A stretch of 32,216 nt of DNA from Hyphomicrobium sp. 12-62-95 (GCA_002279935.1 NCCZ01000019.1:1-32216); one strand, 5' to 3'. Positions 1 through 8,850 are shown, counted from the first letter of the stretch. Notes: a model not told the origin generated them from the letters alone. Numbers and translations are program-made.

Positions 1-1
1 C

Positions 2-98
2 CGCCGAGTGAGACGCCTTCGGCAAGAAAACTACCTGATTCGAGAATCAGGTCAGCGGGTTGCGCACGTGACGTTGGAATGAAGGCACTGAAGCAGGT
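2..98. repeat. Left copy of 97-bp terminal inverted repeat
   Basis: Bases 2-98 are the exact reverse complement of 32120-32216, and identity stops sharply at 98/99. The repeat contains a smaller palindrome (ACCTGATTC-GA-GAATCAGGT, 33-52). Read rightwards, one frame is open from the window edge and ends with a stop at 83-85, about 13 bp before the repeat boundary. That would fit the 3' end of a transposase-like gene near the edge of an insertion sequence, but I do not recognise the 27 visible residues. The simplest reading is that the segment is bounded by two inverted copies of a longer repeated element. Confidence 0.85.
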
Positions 99-113
99 AC
101 TAGCGTTGCGAGC

Positions 114-521
114 ATGCGGAGCCTTGCGCGGATCATGATCGTGCTGCTTGCCGTCCTGACCGTTAGCGGTCACGGCACGGGTCCGTCTGTTGTCTTTCAT
201 GGGCACGGTCATAGTGACCACACCAGTGCGCATGCTGCCGTCGATGCTCACGGCCATGAGCATCATTCTCCCCGTGTCGTCGTCGAGCGTGTCAGTTCCG
301 ATACGCCGACGGCCGACTGTCTGCATGATCAATGTGGCGGCGATGATTCCGGTGCCCATTTTCATATGACGTGCTGTGCGAGCGTGATGGCGCTGCCGTC
401 GGCTCAGGTGTCCATAGCGCCGTCTGCTGTCATGTCAGCACATCTGCCTCTTGGCAGTTCCAGCGTGCTGCTCGGTGAGCATCGCTATCCTTTGCTCCGT
501 CCGCCCCGCCGTCTGATCTGA
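114..521 (+). CDS. Small His-rich secreted protein, metal-efflux associated
   Basis: A 135-aa protein with an N-terminal hydrophobic signal segment (about residues 5-20), then a His-rich stretch with HGHGH and HGHEHH clusters (about 29-51) and a Cys pair (CLHDQC, about 69-74) plus a later CC. Such short His/Cys-rich periplasmic proteins commonly precede heavy-metal RND pumps in alphaproteobacteria and probably bind or buffer Cu, Ni, Co or Zn; the metal cannot be read from sequence. The start lies only 15 bp inside the repeat boundary and has no clear ribosome-binding site, so the native 5' region or promoter may have been replaced by the repeat. An in-frame ATG at 135 is an alternative. Not assigned to a named family. 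Confidence 0.65.
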   Translation: MRSLARIMIVLLAVLTVSGHGTGPSVVFHGHGHSDHTSAHAAVDAHGHEHHSPRVVVERVSSDTPTADCLHDQCGGDDSGAHFHMTCCASVMALPSAQVSIAPSAVMSAHLPLGSSSVLLGEHRYPLLRPPRRLI

Positions 522-614
522 CGCGTGTTGGAGCCACTTATCCCTGGCGGGTGAGGGCTCGACGTTCGCATTCGGCCGGAGGCAATCACTCCATCTAACG
601 CCGCTCAATCACAG

Positions 615-633
615 CGCCCTGAACATCAGGGCG
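615..633. other. Short hairpin in leader of the RND operon
   Basis: CGCCCTGA-ACA-TCAGGGCG is a perfect 8-bp stem with a 3-nt loop in the 180-bp gap between the first His-rich gene and the adaptor gene. There is no T-tract, so it is not an obvious terminator. It could be an operator or a leader structure; function unknown. Confidence 0.35.
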
Positions 634-702
634 TGGGCGCGTTGCAAAGGACGCTTCATCGGCCGATTCCAAGGGCTTTTCAGCAACGGATCGATTCGAG
701 CC

Positions 703-2370
703 ATGTCTCGCTTTGCAAACTGTTTTGGACTTCTCGGTGTTATCTTTAGCGCCGTCTGGGCGGACACGTCGTGGGCCCACGGCGACGACGACGCCGTTGC
801 TCCACCGATCTCCAGTGCGGCGCCGCGCCTTGAAAGCGTGGGTTCAGCCATGGAGATGGTTGCGACGTCCGAAGGCCATAGCCTCATCATCTATCTCGAT
901 AATCCCGATACCAACGCGCCAATCGAGGAGGCCACGATTGAGGTCTCGGGCGAGGGCGTGCCGGCATCCGTTGCCAAACCCATTGCACCGGGAACGTACG
1001 GCCTTGAGGCCGATTGGGTCGATGAGCCGGGTACAAAGGCCTTGATCTTCACGGTCACGACCAAAACCGATGCCGATCTGTTGAATGGGATATGGAGCGT
1101 TCCTGAAGAAGGGCATGGCGCACATTCGGATGACGCTGCGCTCCCCCTTCTCCACGTTCTCGCGCGGCCCGATATATTGGCTGTGTTGGCGGGTGCACTG
1201 GCGCTTGGTTTCGTCCTGGCTTTTGGGCTGCGCCCGCGTCCGCTGAAAGGTGCTGCGGAGCTTATCCTCATCGCAGCCTTCGTAGGGTCTGTGGCTGCAA
1301 CCTCCGCATTGGCCGGCCCGGGCCATGATCATGGCGATGGTGGTCACGCGGATACTCCAGCTGTGGCTGGAGGCAATGCGCCGCGGAAGCTGCCCGATGG
1401 CGCTGTCTTCGTTCCCAAGCCGACGCAGCGATTGCTGGGTGTTCGCACCGAGCCCGCGACGGTCTCAACGTCGGCGCGCGCGCGTGAACTGATCGGCACA
1501 GTTGTGCCTGATCCATCCTCATTCGGGCAAGTGCAGGCGCCGATGGATGGTCAGATTGAAGTGAGCGAACGCGGCATTTCATTTGCTGGGCAGAAGGTAC
1601 AGGCGGGGGAAGTTCTCGCTTTGCTGTCGCCCTCTATTCCTGTGGCTGATCTGGGAACGATGCAGCAATTGCGGGCGGAGGTTGATGGGAAGCTGATTGT
1701 CGCTGAACAAAAGCTGGACCGCCTCTCGCGCATTTCCAGCGTTGTTGCGCAGGGCCAGATTGACGACACGAAGGCGGAGCTTGCCGCGTTGCGCGAACAA
1801 AGGCGCGTTCTAGCCCCAAAGGATACGCAGAGGATTCCGCTGACCGCTCCCGTGGGCGGTATCATTTCGGTCGCCAATGTACGTGCGGGCCAAGTCGTCT
1901 CGGCGCGCGACACCCTCTTTGAAATAGTCGATCCTGAGAAACTGTGGGTGGAAGGCATCGATGATGCACGTCATGGCGACGAGATCATATCCACGGCCAC
2001 CGCCGTTGATAGCGAGGGGCATACCCTCAAGCTCTCTTATGTGGGGCGCTCGCCGACTCTGCGCCAGCAGGCGCGGCCTTTGCTCTTCCGCATCGAGGAT
2101 CGCCATCCGGAGTTGGTCATCGGATCCCCGATCAAAGTGTTCGTTCAATCCGAGGGCAAGGCCGAGGGAATTGAGTTGCCGGTCAGTGCTGTGGTGCGCG
2201 GCAATAGCGGCATCCACCAAGTCTGGATCAAGGACAGTCCGGAGCGGTTCCGCCCGGCGGAGGTGAAGACCCAGCCGATCGACGGCGAGCGCATCTTGGT
2301 TCTGGCGGGTATCAAGCCTGGCGATCGCATCGTCACGGTTGCGGCCGAACTCATCAATCAAATCCGGTGA
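703..2370 (+). CDS. RND efflux periplasmic adaptor (CusB/CzcB type) with extra N-terminal module
   Basis: A 555-aa membrane-fusion protein that would bridge the inner-membrane RND pump encoded 13 bp downstream to an outer-membrane channel. It has a signal peptide (about 1-25, ending TSWAHG), an extra beta-rich domain (about 50-135), a hydrophobic span (about 155-176), then a second signal-like hydrophobic segment (about 183-204) followed by a His-rich patch (GHDHGDGGH, about 207-215). The adaptor proper runs from about 230 to the end: a barrel-sandwich hybrid, a short hairpin with coiled coil, beta-barrel and membrane-proximal domain. Typical adaptors are about 380-420 aa, so the first ~200 residues are an addition that looks like a separate membrane-bound protein fused in front. 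No outer-membrane factor gene lies nearby. The substrate is likely a heavy-metal cation. Confidence 0.88.
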   Translation: MSRFANCFGLLGVIFSAVWADTSWAHGDDDAVAPPISSAAPRLESVGSAMEMVATSEGHSLIIYLDNPDTNAPIEEATIEVSGEGVPASVAKPIAPGTYGLEADWVDEPGTKALIFTVTTKTDADLLNGIWSVPEEGHGAHSDDAALPLLHVLARPDILAVLAGALALGFVLAFGLRPRPLKGAAELILIAAFVGSVAATSALAGPGHDHGDGGHADTPAVAGGNAPRKLPDGAVFVPKPTQRLLGVRTEPATVSTSARARELIGTVVPDPSSFGQVQAPMDGQIEVSERGISFAGQKVQAGEVLALLSPSIPVADLGTMQQLRAEVDGKLIVAEQKLDRLSRISSVVAQGQIDDTKAELAALREQRRVLAPKDTQRIPLTAPVGGIISVANVRAGQVVSARDTLFEIVDPEKLWVEGIDDARHGDEIISTATAVDSEGHTLKLSYVGRSPTLRQQARPLLFRIEDRHPELVIGSPIKVFVQSEGKAEGIELPVSAVVRGNSGIHQVWIKDSPERFRPAEVKTQPIDGERILVLAGIKPGDRIVTVAAELINQIR

Positions 2371-2383
2371 AGGACAGCCCCTG

Positions 2384-5300
2384 ATGTTCAACACCATCAT
2401 TCGAGCCAGTCTGGCCAACCCCTTGTTCGTTTTGATCGGCGGCATCGCCATCATGCTCTATGGCCTGGCGACGCTCAGAACGCTCCCAGTGGATGTCTTC
2501 CCCGATCTCAACCGCCCGACGGTGACGCTGCTTGCTGAATCCGATGGTCTTGCGCCCGAGGAAGTCGAGCTTCTGGTCACGTTCCCAATTGAAACCGCGA
2601 TGAACGGCATGCCCGGAGTCAACCGCGTCCGGTCGGTCTCCGGCGTAGGATTGTCAATCGTGTACGTCGAGTTCGACTGGTCGACGGATATCTACCGGGC
2701 GCGCCAGCAGGTAGCGGAACGATTGCAGCTTGTGCGCGAGCAACTGCCGAGCAACGTGCATGCACAGATGGGCCCCGTCTCGTCCATTATGGGCGAGATC
2801 ATGCTGATCGCTATGTCTGGCGAGACCGCCGATCCGATGGTTTTACGCGAGATCGCGGATTTTACGGTTCGGCCGCAGATTCTCACCGTTCCTGGCGTTT
2901 CGCAGGTCGTTCCTATCGGTGGCGAGGTGCGGCAATACCGGGTCATTCCTGATCCCCGGCGCATGGCTAGCCTTGATGTCAGCTTCGACGCCATCGAAAA
3001 GGCGATCCAGCAATTCGGAGCCAATACGGGCGGCGGCTTTGTCGATCAGAAGGCCCGCGAATATCTCATCCGCAACATTGCCCGCACCACCAAGATCGAT
3101 GACCTGAAGAATTTGGTGGTGGCCTTCCGGGAGGGGCAATCCATCTACCTCAGTCAGGTTGCGGATGTGGATTTCGCAGCGCGGGCCAAGCGGGGTGACG
3201 CTGGCTACCAGGGTAAGCCCGCTGTCATTCTGGCTGTCCAGAAGCAGCCGGAGGCCGACACCGTCAGAATCACGCGCCAGATCGAGGCGATGCTGCCCGA
3301 GCTTCAGCGGGTCATGCCTGAAGGCGTGCGCGTGACGGATATTCAATTCCGGCAGGCCACCTTCATCGAAACGTCGATTGAAAACGTGCTCCGTGTCCTC
3401 GTTGAAGCCCTGATCGTGGTGGCGATCGTGTTGTTCGCGTTCCTGTTGAATTGGCAGACCACCTTCATTTCCCTGATCGCGATCCCGCTGTCGGTGCTCA
3501 CTACGGTGATCGTGTTCCAGTTCATGGGGCTGTCCATCAACACCATGACCCTTGGCGGCCTTGCCATCGCCATTGGTGCGCTGGTGGATGATGCGGTGGT
3601 GGATGTCGAAAACATTTATCGCAGATTGGGGCTGCACCGGGCTTCGGGCGGCCGCGACCGGCGCAGCATCGCAGCCGTGGTGGCGGATGCCTCCATCGAG
3701 GTCCGATCCGGTATCCTCTACGCCACGGCGATCATCGTGCTTGTCTTTCTGCCACTCTTTGCCCTCTCTGGCATTGAAGGCCGGCTGTTCACGCCGCTTG
3801 GCATTGCCTTCATCGTGTCGATCCTCGCAAGCCTCGCGGTTTCCATGACCGTGACGCCCGTCCTCGCCTACTGGCTCTTACCGCGCATGAAGAGCTTATC
3901 GGACCATGAGACGTGGCTGGTGCGCCACCTCAAGGCTTTGCAAAAGCGCGGGCTTGAATGGGCGTTCGACCGGCCCGGCTTCGTCATTGGCCTTCCGGCG
4001 CTAGCGGTGATCGCAGCGATTGGAGCGGCATTGCTGTTGCCGCGTGCCTTTCTGCCGAGCTTCAATGAGGGCACCGTTCTTGTCAGCGTGATACTGCAAC
4101 CTGGAATCAGCCTCGCGGAATCTGACCGCATCGGTCGGCTTGCAGAGAAACTCGTCGCGGAGGTGCCGGAGGTCAAATCCGTTGGCCGCCGCACCGGGCG
4201 GGCTGAACTGGATGAACATGCCGAAGGCGTTCACAACAGCGAGTTGGACATTGATCTGGAAAAGTCCGAGCGCAGCCGCGAAGCCGTTCTGGCAGATATA
4301 CGGCAGCGGCTTACCGTTCTTCCGGTCAGCATTGCGGTTGGTCAGCCTATCGCGCATCGGCTCGACCATATGCTTTCGGGTGTTCGCGCCCAGATTGCGC
4401 TCAAGATCTATGGCGACGATTACGATACGCTGCGGGCGCTTGCTGCCGATCTCGAAACACGTATCAAGCGCGTACCCGGCATCACGGATTTGCAAACCGA
4501 AAAGCAGGTGCGCATTCCCCAGCTCCAGGTTCAGATCGATTACGACAAGGCCAAGCGCTACGGCCTCAATCCTAACGACATTACGCGTGCCTTGGAGACG
4601 CTCTCCAATGGCCGGATCGTTTCGCAGATCGTCGATCAATCCAAACGGTTCGATGTCGTTTTACGCCTCAGTGATGCCGACCGCAGCATGTATACTTTGG
4701 GTGAAATGCTGATCGAAAGTCCTGCCGGTCGAATTCCTCTGAAGTCTGTGGCGGATGTCGTGGAGACGGACGGGCCCAACCAGATCTTGCGGGAAAATGG
4801 CCGTCGGCGAATTGCCGTTCTGGCGAATACCGATGGGTCTGATCTGGCCCGCATTGTGGAGGACGTTCGAAAGGAAATTCAGACCGCGAAATTGCCGCAA
4901 GGATACTTCACGAGTCTTGAGGGTCAGTTTCAGGCGCAGGAAGACGCCTCGCAGCTAATTGCCTTGCTCTCGCTGGTCTCATTGGGACTGATTTTTGTTG
5001 TGCTCTACTCGCGCTATGAATCGGCGGTGCTGGCCCTCATCATCATGGGCAACGTACCGCTGGCCTTGATCGGCAGTGTCGCGGCTCTTTGGATTGCTGG
5101 TCAGAGTTTTTCCGTGGCCAGCGCCATCGGCTTCATTACGCTCGCCGGGATCGCCACGCGCAACGGTATCCTGAAGATCAGCCACTACATCAATTTGGTG
5201 CTGTTCGAGGGGGAAACCTTCGGACGCAAGATGATCATCCGGGGAACGCTTGAACGCCTCACGCCTGTCCTTATGACCGCGTTAGCTGCAGGCATCGCAC

Positions 5301-5500
5301 TTGTGCCGCTTATGATCGGTGCGGACGAGCCGGGTAAGGAAATCCTGAGCCCGGTTGCTGTGACGATTTTCGGTGGGCTGGTGTCGGCAACGCTGTTGGA
5401 TGCTTTTCTCACTCCGGTCTTGTTCCTGCTGTTCGGAAAACGGCCGCTTGAGCGGCTGGCTTCGGCCGAGGGTGACAAAGCGCACGCCGAAGCCTTCTAA
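2384..5500 (+). CDS. Heavy-metal efflux RND pump, CusA/CzcA family
   Basis: A 1038-aa inner-membrane proton/cation antiporter subunit, the normal length for HME-RND proteins. The ATG at 2384 is chosen because GAAGGA sits upstream at good spacing; the frame is open further upstream but lacks a better start. The order of parts is typical: TM1 near 10-30, followed by the porter-domain motif DVFPDLNRPTV; TM2-TM6 around 335-530; TM7 near 545; second porter domain; TM8-TM12 around 865-1020. The TM4 region reads GALVDDAVVDVENI, a pattern of the HME group that differs from the classic CzcA (DFG..D) and CusA forms, so the metal is not assigned. It is co-directional with the adaptor and the downstream His-rich protein, presumably one operon. 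Confidence 0.93.
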   Translation: MFNTIIRASLANPLFVLIGGIAIMLYGLATLRTLPVDVFPDLNRPTVTLLAESDGLAPEEVELLVTFPIETAMNGMPGVNRVRSVSGVGLSIVYVEFDWSTDIYRARQQVAERLQLVREQLPSNVHAQMGPVSSIMGEIMLIAMSGETADPMVLREIADFTVRPQILTVPGVSQVVPIGGEVRQYRVIPDPRRMASLDVSFDAIEKAIQQFGANTGGGFVDQKAREYLIRNIARTTKIDDLKNLVVAFREGQSIYLSQVADVDFAARAKRGDAGYQGKPAVILAVQKQPEADTVRITRQIEAMLPELQRVMPEGVRVTDIQFRQATFIETSIENVLRVLVEALIVVAIVLFAFLLNWQTTFISLIAIPLSVLTTVIVFQFMGLSINTMTLGGLAIAIGALVDDAVVDVENIYRRLGLHRASGGRDRRSIAAVVADASIEVRSGILYATAIIVLVFLPLFALSGIEGRLFTPLGIAFIVSILASLAVSMTVTPVLAYWLLPRMKSLSDHETWLVRHLKALQKRGLEWAFDRPGFVIGLPALAVIAAIGAALLLPRAFLPSFNEGTVLVSVILQPGISLAESDRIGRLAEKLVAEVPEVKSVGRRTGRAELDEHAEGVHNSELDIDLEKSERSREAVLADIRQRLTVLPVSIAVGQPIAHRLDHMLSGVRAQIALKIYGDDYDTLRALAADLETRIKRVPGITDLQTEKQVRIPQLQVQIDYDKAKRYGLNPNDITRALETLSNGRIVSQIVDQSKRFDVVLRLSDADRSMYTLGEMLIESPAGRIPLKSVADVVETDGPNQILRENGRRRIAVLANTDGSDLARIVEDVRKEIQTAKLPQGYFTSLEGQFQAQEDASQLIALLSLVSLGLIFVVLYSRYESAVLALIIMGNVPLALIGSVAALWIAGQSFSVASAIGFITLAGIATRNGILKISHYINLVLFEGETFGRKMIIRGTLERLTPVLMTALAAGIALVPLMIGADEPGKEILSPVAVTIFGGLVSATLLDAFLTPVLFLLFGKRPLERLASAEGDKAHAEAF

Positions 5501-5532
5501 TTCTCAACCCAAATCAGCAGGAGACTTACCCC

Positions 5533-5928
5533 ATGAAGACGTTCGCAGCTCTTATCCTTGGTACCGCTGTTGCCTTCGCCTCGCCGGCCCTCGCAGAGGG
5601 TGAACATTCCCATTCCCATTCCCATGATGCCAAGCGTGGCGGCAAGGTCGTCGAAAGCGGCCATCATCATGTGGAAGTGGTGACGAAGGACGGCGCGATC
5701 GAAATTTACGTCGAGGGTGAAGATGGCAAGCCGGAGGATGTGAATGAGGCAAAAGCGAAGGCAACGATCCTTTCCGAAGGTAAGAAGGAGGATGTCATCT
5801 TGAGCCCTGATTCGGCCAATGCACTCAAAGGCACAGGCGCATTCAAGGCGGTTAAGGGCACGACCATCGTCGTCACGCTGACGATGCCCGGGCATAAGCC
5901 GGAGCAGATCCGTGTCGTACTCGACTAG
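5533..5928 (+). CDS. Periplasmic His-rich metal-binding protein
   Basis: A 131-aa protein starting 32 bp after the pump, with AGGAG upstream of its ATG. It has a cleavable signal peptide (about 1-20, PALA|EG) followed by EHSHSHSHD and a later GHHHVEVV, then a beta-rich domain to the end. Proteins like this commonly close alphaproteobacterial czc/cus-type operons. A periplasmic metal-chaperone or buffering role feeding the pump is inferred from the His clusters and operon position. No named family was recognised with certainty. Confidence 0.8.
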   Translation: MKTFAALILGTAVAFASPALAEGEHSHSHSHDAKRGGKVVESGHHHVEVVTKDGAIEIYVEGEDGKPEDVNEAKAKATILSEGKKEDVILSPDSANALKGTGAFKAVKGTTIVVTLTMPGHKPEQIRVVLD

Positions 5929-6040
5929 GGGGCCTGCCGTTTCGGGATGAGCCTTGGGCGGTTTGTTCCGGGCGTATTCAGGTTCGTTTCAGCTTCCACG
6001 TGATATGCACGCTGAAAGTACAACGCGAGAGGCGGCCAGC

Positions 6041-6231
6041 AGGATCTTTCTGGTCGAACAGGATCGGCACATTGCACAATGGCTTGGCGATTCGCTTGGA
6101 TAGCCAGGTGCCGGCATCCGGATAGGGTCTCGCAATTGCAAGGGTCCTTGTAGGGCCCTATAGGGTCTGTATCGCCTCCGCGGAGAGCGATCTGGGCGGG
6201 TGGCCTTGTGGACCTGGAGCTCGCGCGCTGA
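6041..6231 (+). pseudogene. Remnant of a two-component system (receiver start + histidine-kinase end)
   Basis: The 327-bp gap before eptA holds two decayed fragments. From 6041 to a stop at 6101 one frame reads like the first strand and helix of a response-regulator receiver (RIFLVEQDRHIAQWL). From about 6093 another frame reads like the C-terminal ATPase end of a histidine kinase (GLAIARVLVGPYR, then SAESDLGG) with an in-frame TAG at 6122-6124. After one frameshift it finishes LVDLELAR and a stop at 6229-6231. The receiver and kinase would normally be separated by about 2 kb, so an internal deletion joined the ends. Such regulator pairs often control eptA-like genes. Identification rests on motif memory only. 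Confidence 0.55.
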
Positions 6232-6254
6232 GTGCGCGACGCCCCCCGTCGAAC

Positions 6255-7949
6255 ATGACATCTGAAGGCATGAATGGATCAAGTTTTATGGAATCGTCCG
6301 CCGTGCAGAATATGAACGGCAATGCCGGCCATTCGCGCCGAGCTTGGACCAGCGGTGGTCTCATTCTCGCCGTTGCGCTCTTTATTGCCGCCGTTGCCAA
6401 CGTCCGATTTTTCTCGGCCGCCGTCGCGGCCTTCGGCACAGGCCTGAGCCTCTGGCCGTTCTACCTGTCGCTGTTCCTCACCCTAACTGCGCTCTTGGTA
6501 CTTTTGCTGTCAGCAATCTGTCATCGCGCCCTCGTCAAGCCGGTGCTGATTTTCATCCTGATATTGAGCGCTGTGCTCTCCTACTTCGCCCATGCCTACG
6601 GCACAGTGTTCGATGCGCAGATGATCGCCAACGCATTGGCGACGGACAATGCCGAAGCCGGAGACTTGCTCACGCTGAAAATGGTGCTGTGGATCGCCCT
6701 CCTTGGCTTGCTCCCCGCCATTGCCGTCGCGCGCGCGAACCTCACCTTTCCGCATTGGAAGACCGAGACGATCGCCCGCCTTAAGCAAGCGGTTGTTGCG
6801 GTCGCTGTTATCCTCGTTTCGGGTGCGTCCTTCAGCGGCCACTACGCCGCGCTCATGCGCTTCCACCGCGAAGCCACGACCAACGTCGTCCCGACCTATG
6901 CGATACTGTCGGCCGCCCGAATGGCAGTGCACGCCTTGCCATCATCCACTCCTAAGGAACATGTTGCCGTCGGCACAGACGCCGCTTTGCCAGCGGCAGA
7001 CCGCCACCACGAACTCATCATTATGGTTGTGGGCGAGACGGTCCGTGCAGACCATTGGGGTCTTAATGGCTACGCGCGCGACACCACACCCACTCTACGC
7101 CGGGAAAACGTCGTCAACTTTCCCGATTTCTGGTCATGCGGCACGTCTACAGCGATCTCGGTGCCGTGCATGTTCTCCAATTTGGGTCACGACACGTTCG
7201 ACAAGAGTAGCGCTGCGGTGACAGATAATGCCCTCGATGTTTTGTCCCGCGCGGGAGTGAATATTCTCTGGCGCGACAATAATTCGAGTTCCCAAGGTGT
7301 CGCCGCCCGCGTGCCCTACGAAGATTACCGTGATGCGACCCACAACAAGGTTTGCGAGGATGGAGAGTGCCGCGACATCGGCATGCTCGATGGCCTGCAG
7401 GACTACATTGACCGGCAGAAGGGGGACATCCTCATCGTCCTGCACCAAATGGGTAACCACGGCCCGGCCTATTACAAGCGCTACCCGAAGGAATTTGAAC
7501 GTTTCACGCCGGTTTGTGCGACCAGTGATCTGGGTTCGTGTACGTCTGAGCAGATTGTAAACACCTACGATAACGCCATTCTCTACACCGACTTTTTCCT
7601 CTCCAAAGTCATTGAACTTTTGAAGTCGAACGATCAAAAGTTTGAAACTGCGATGTTCTACTTGAGCGACCACGGCGAGTCGCTGGGTGAGTACGGCGTC
7701 TACCTCCACGGCGCACCCTATGCTCTGGCTCCCGAAGCGCAGCGTCACGTCCCTGCTGTCATGTGGTTCGGTGACGGGATCAAGCAGGATATCACGGTGA
7801 CGTCGCTGGACGAGCGCAGCCGCCGCAAGTGGTCGCAAGATAATGTCTTCGCGACGCTCCTGGGCTTCTTCGAACTCCACACGTCGGCGTATGTCGGTGG
7901 CGCGGATATCCTAGAACGCGCGCATGACGAGGTGACTGGCTTACGCTGA
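6255..7949 (+). CDS. eptA: Phosphoethanolamine-lipid A transferase (EptA/MCR family)
   Basis: A 564-aa inner-membrane enzyme that moves phosphoethanolamine from phosphatidylethanolamine to lipid A phosphates, lowering surface charge and giving resistance to cationic peptides and polymyxins. It has about five N-terminal TM helices (roughly 35-55, 65-88, 95-115, 140-160, 178-195) and a periplasmic sulfatase-fold domain from about 230. The catalytic and zinc residues expected from MCR/EptA are all visible: Glu261 in GETVRADH, nucleophile Thr297 in CGTSTA, His402, Asp472-His473 in SDHGES, and His485. Length matches the family (about 540-560). The start is uncertain: ATG at 6255 has a weak ribosome site, and in-frame ATGs exist at 6270 and 6288. 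It follows a broken two-component remnant, so native regulation may be lost. Confidence 0.93.
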   Translation: MTSEGMNGSSFMESSAVQNMNGNAGHSRRAWTSGGLILAVALFIAAVANVRFFSAAVAAFGTGLSLWPFYLSLFLTLTALLVLLLSAICHRALVKPVLIFILILSAVLSYFAHAYGTVFDAQMIANALATDNAEAGDLLTLKMVLWIALLGLLPAIAVARANLTFPHWKTETIARLKQAVVAVAVILVSGASFSGHYAALMRFHREATTNVVPTYAILSAARMAVHALPSSTPKEHVAVGTDAALPAADRHHELIIMVVGETVRADHWGLNGYARDTTPTLRRENVVNFPDFWSCGTSTAISVPCMFSNLGHDTFDKSSAAVTDNALDVLSRAGVNILWRDNNSSSQGVAARVPYEDYRDATHNKVCEDGECRDIGMLDGLQDYIDRQKGDILIVLHQMGNHGPAYYKRYPKEFERFTPVCATSDLGSCTSEQIVNTYDNAILYTDFFLSKVIELLKSNDQKFETAMFYLSDHGESLGEYGVYLHGAPYALAPEAQRHVPAVMWFGDGIKQDITVTSLDERSRRKWSQDNVFATLLGFFELHTSAYVGGADILERAHDEVTGLR

Positions 7950-8121
7950 GTTGAAGAAGTTTAAAGGTCCACCCAGAAGCTAGAGTCGTTCGAACAAAAC
8001 GTAAGTTCATGTCGTTCTGCCAGTAGGATTTGCTCGCAGGGAGCGCGCCTGATTCCAATGACGGATCCGGCATCAGAAGCGCCGGCTTCCATTGATATCA
8101 ATTGACCGGGATGGCCTTCAA

Positions 8122-8545
8122 TCAATTGCCTGCGTTCGGCAACGAAGAGTGATGAACCACGATGCGCAACGCGCCGGCATCGTCCTTGACGAACGACTAT
8201 GTCTTATCGACCGTGGTTTTTTTTGTTTTCTTTATTGGTCAGGGTTACATTGCCCATCGTCGATGCGGAATCGCCGGCGATGAAGATGGCGGAGTTATCG
8301 ATTTCGCAATTTGTCCAGCCTTTGAGCGCAAAGCCGGTGTCGTTGGGAAAATCTTTGTCCCCACCAACAAAATAGGCAAGCGCACCGGCTCGTGTCGGAC
8401 GGAACGTTTGCGAAGGACTGTCAAGGTAGGCTTGAAGAGCACTGCTCCCATTTGATAGCTGTAGGCGGTGTCGATGACCTTCTCGGCAAGCGCCTTGGCC
8501 GAAGCCTGGCTACCGCATGGCTGGCTGGGGAAACAAACCCTTAAA
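8122..8545 (-). pseudogene. Decayed secreted-protein gene with frameshifts and a nonsense codon
   Basis: Read leftwards, a coherent protein can be followed across three frames: ALAEKVIDTAYSYQMGAVLF, then after a shift near 8420 TFRPTRAGALAYFVGG and DTGFALKGWTNCEID through SASTMGNVTLT, then after a shift in an A-run near 8220 a piece TTVDKT-stop-SFVKDDAGALRIVVHHSSLP ending at 8122. The in-frame TAG most simply replaces a Trp codon. The pattern recalls a family of small secreted proteins, often annotated as phosphoribosyl-AMP cyclohydrolase-like, ending in a VHHSSLP motif. At least two frameshifts and one stop make it non-functional unless the sequence is wrong. Confidence 0.55.
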
Positions 8546-8550
8546 GGAGA

Positions 8551-8751
8551 TCAGAAAAGGGCAGCGGTTTTGAATTTGCAGCGCCAGCGCGCGACACGCC
8601 AATTTGGATGTTGCTCAGTCCATATTGCAATTCTGGACTGTGCGCTTAGTGCACAATGCAGTTCGCTTATTTCCTCGTAGATATCGACTTTTGTTTCGCG
8701 GCAAGCGAGGGATGCGACCGTTAAACACGCTGTCAGGATCAATTGCATCAT
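8551..8751 (-). CDS. Small conserved protein, 66 aa, unknown function
   Basis: The start is the ATG at 8751 (a second ATG follows at 8748), with GGAG nine bases upstream; a longer open frame reaching 8850 lacks such a site and would run through the promoter. The product begins with a hydrophobic stretch (MMQLILTACLTVASLAC) that could be a signal peptide, then has two Cys and a conserved-looking tail HPNWRVARWRC. I recall short proteobacterial proteins with this HPNW-ARW-C ending but no known function. A general-stress type promoter (GGAAC-N17-CGTT) sits just upstream at 8783-8808, so it is probably a member of the EcfG regulon. Confidence 0.6.
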   Translation of the reverse strand: MMQLILTACLTVASLACRETKVDIYEEISELHCALSAQSRIAIWTEQHPNWRVARWRCKFKTAALF

Positions 8752-8782
8752 AGCGCGGATCTCCAGTGTCAGGTGTTGAGGC

Positions 8783-8808
8783 AACGCTGGCTGATTTCTC
8801 TTAGTTCC
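8783..8808 (-). promoter_or_regulatory. EcfG-type general-stress promoter of the 66-aa gene
   Basis: On the minus strand GGAAC (8808-8804), a 17-nt spacer and CGTT (8786-8783) match the alphaproteobacterial general-stress consensus GGAAC-N16/17-CGTT. The predicted start of transcription is about 20-25 nt before the ATG at 8751. Confidence 0.6.
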
Positions 8809-8850
8809 AGAAGCCCCATTGGCCGATGTCGCTATCGACACGCGTCCCAT

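Noticed and set aside
2843..3637. Minus-strand 264-codon open frame inside the RND pump
   Set aside because: No ribosome site or protein pattern; lies fully within a well-supported RND gene.
7134..7880. Minus-strand 248-codon open frame inside eptA
   Set aside because: Shadow in GC-rich coding DNA; eptA on the plus strand has all catalytic residues.
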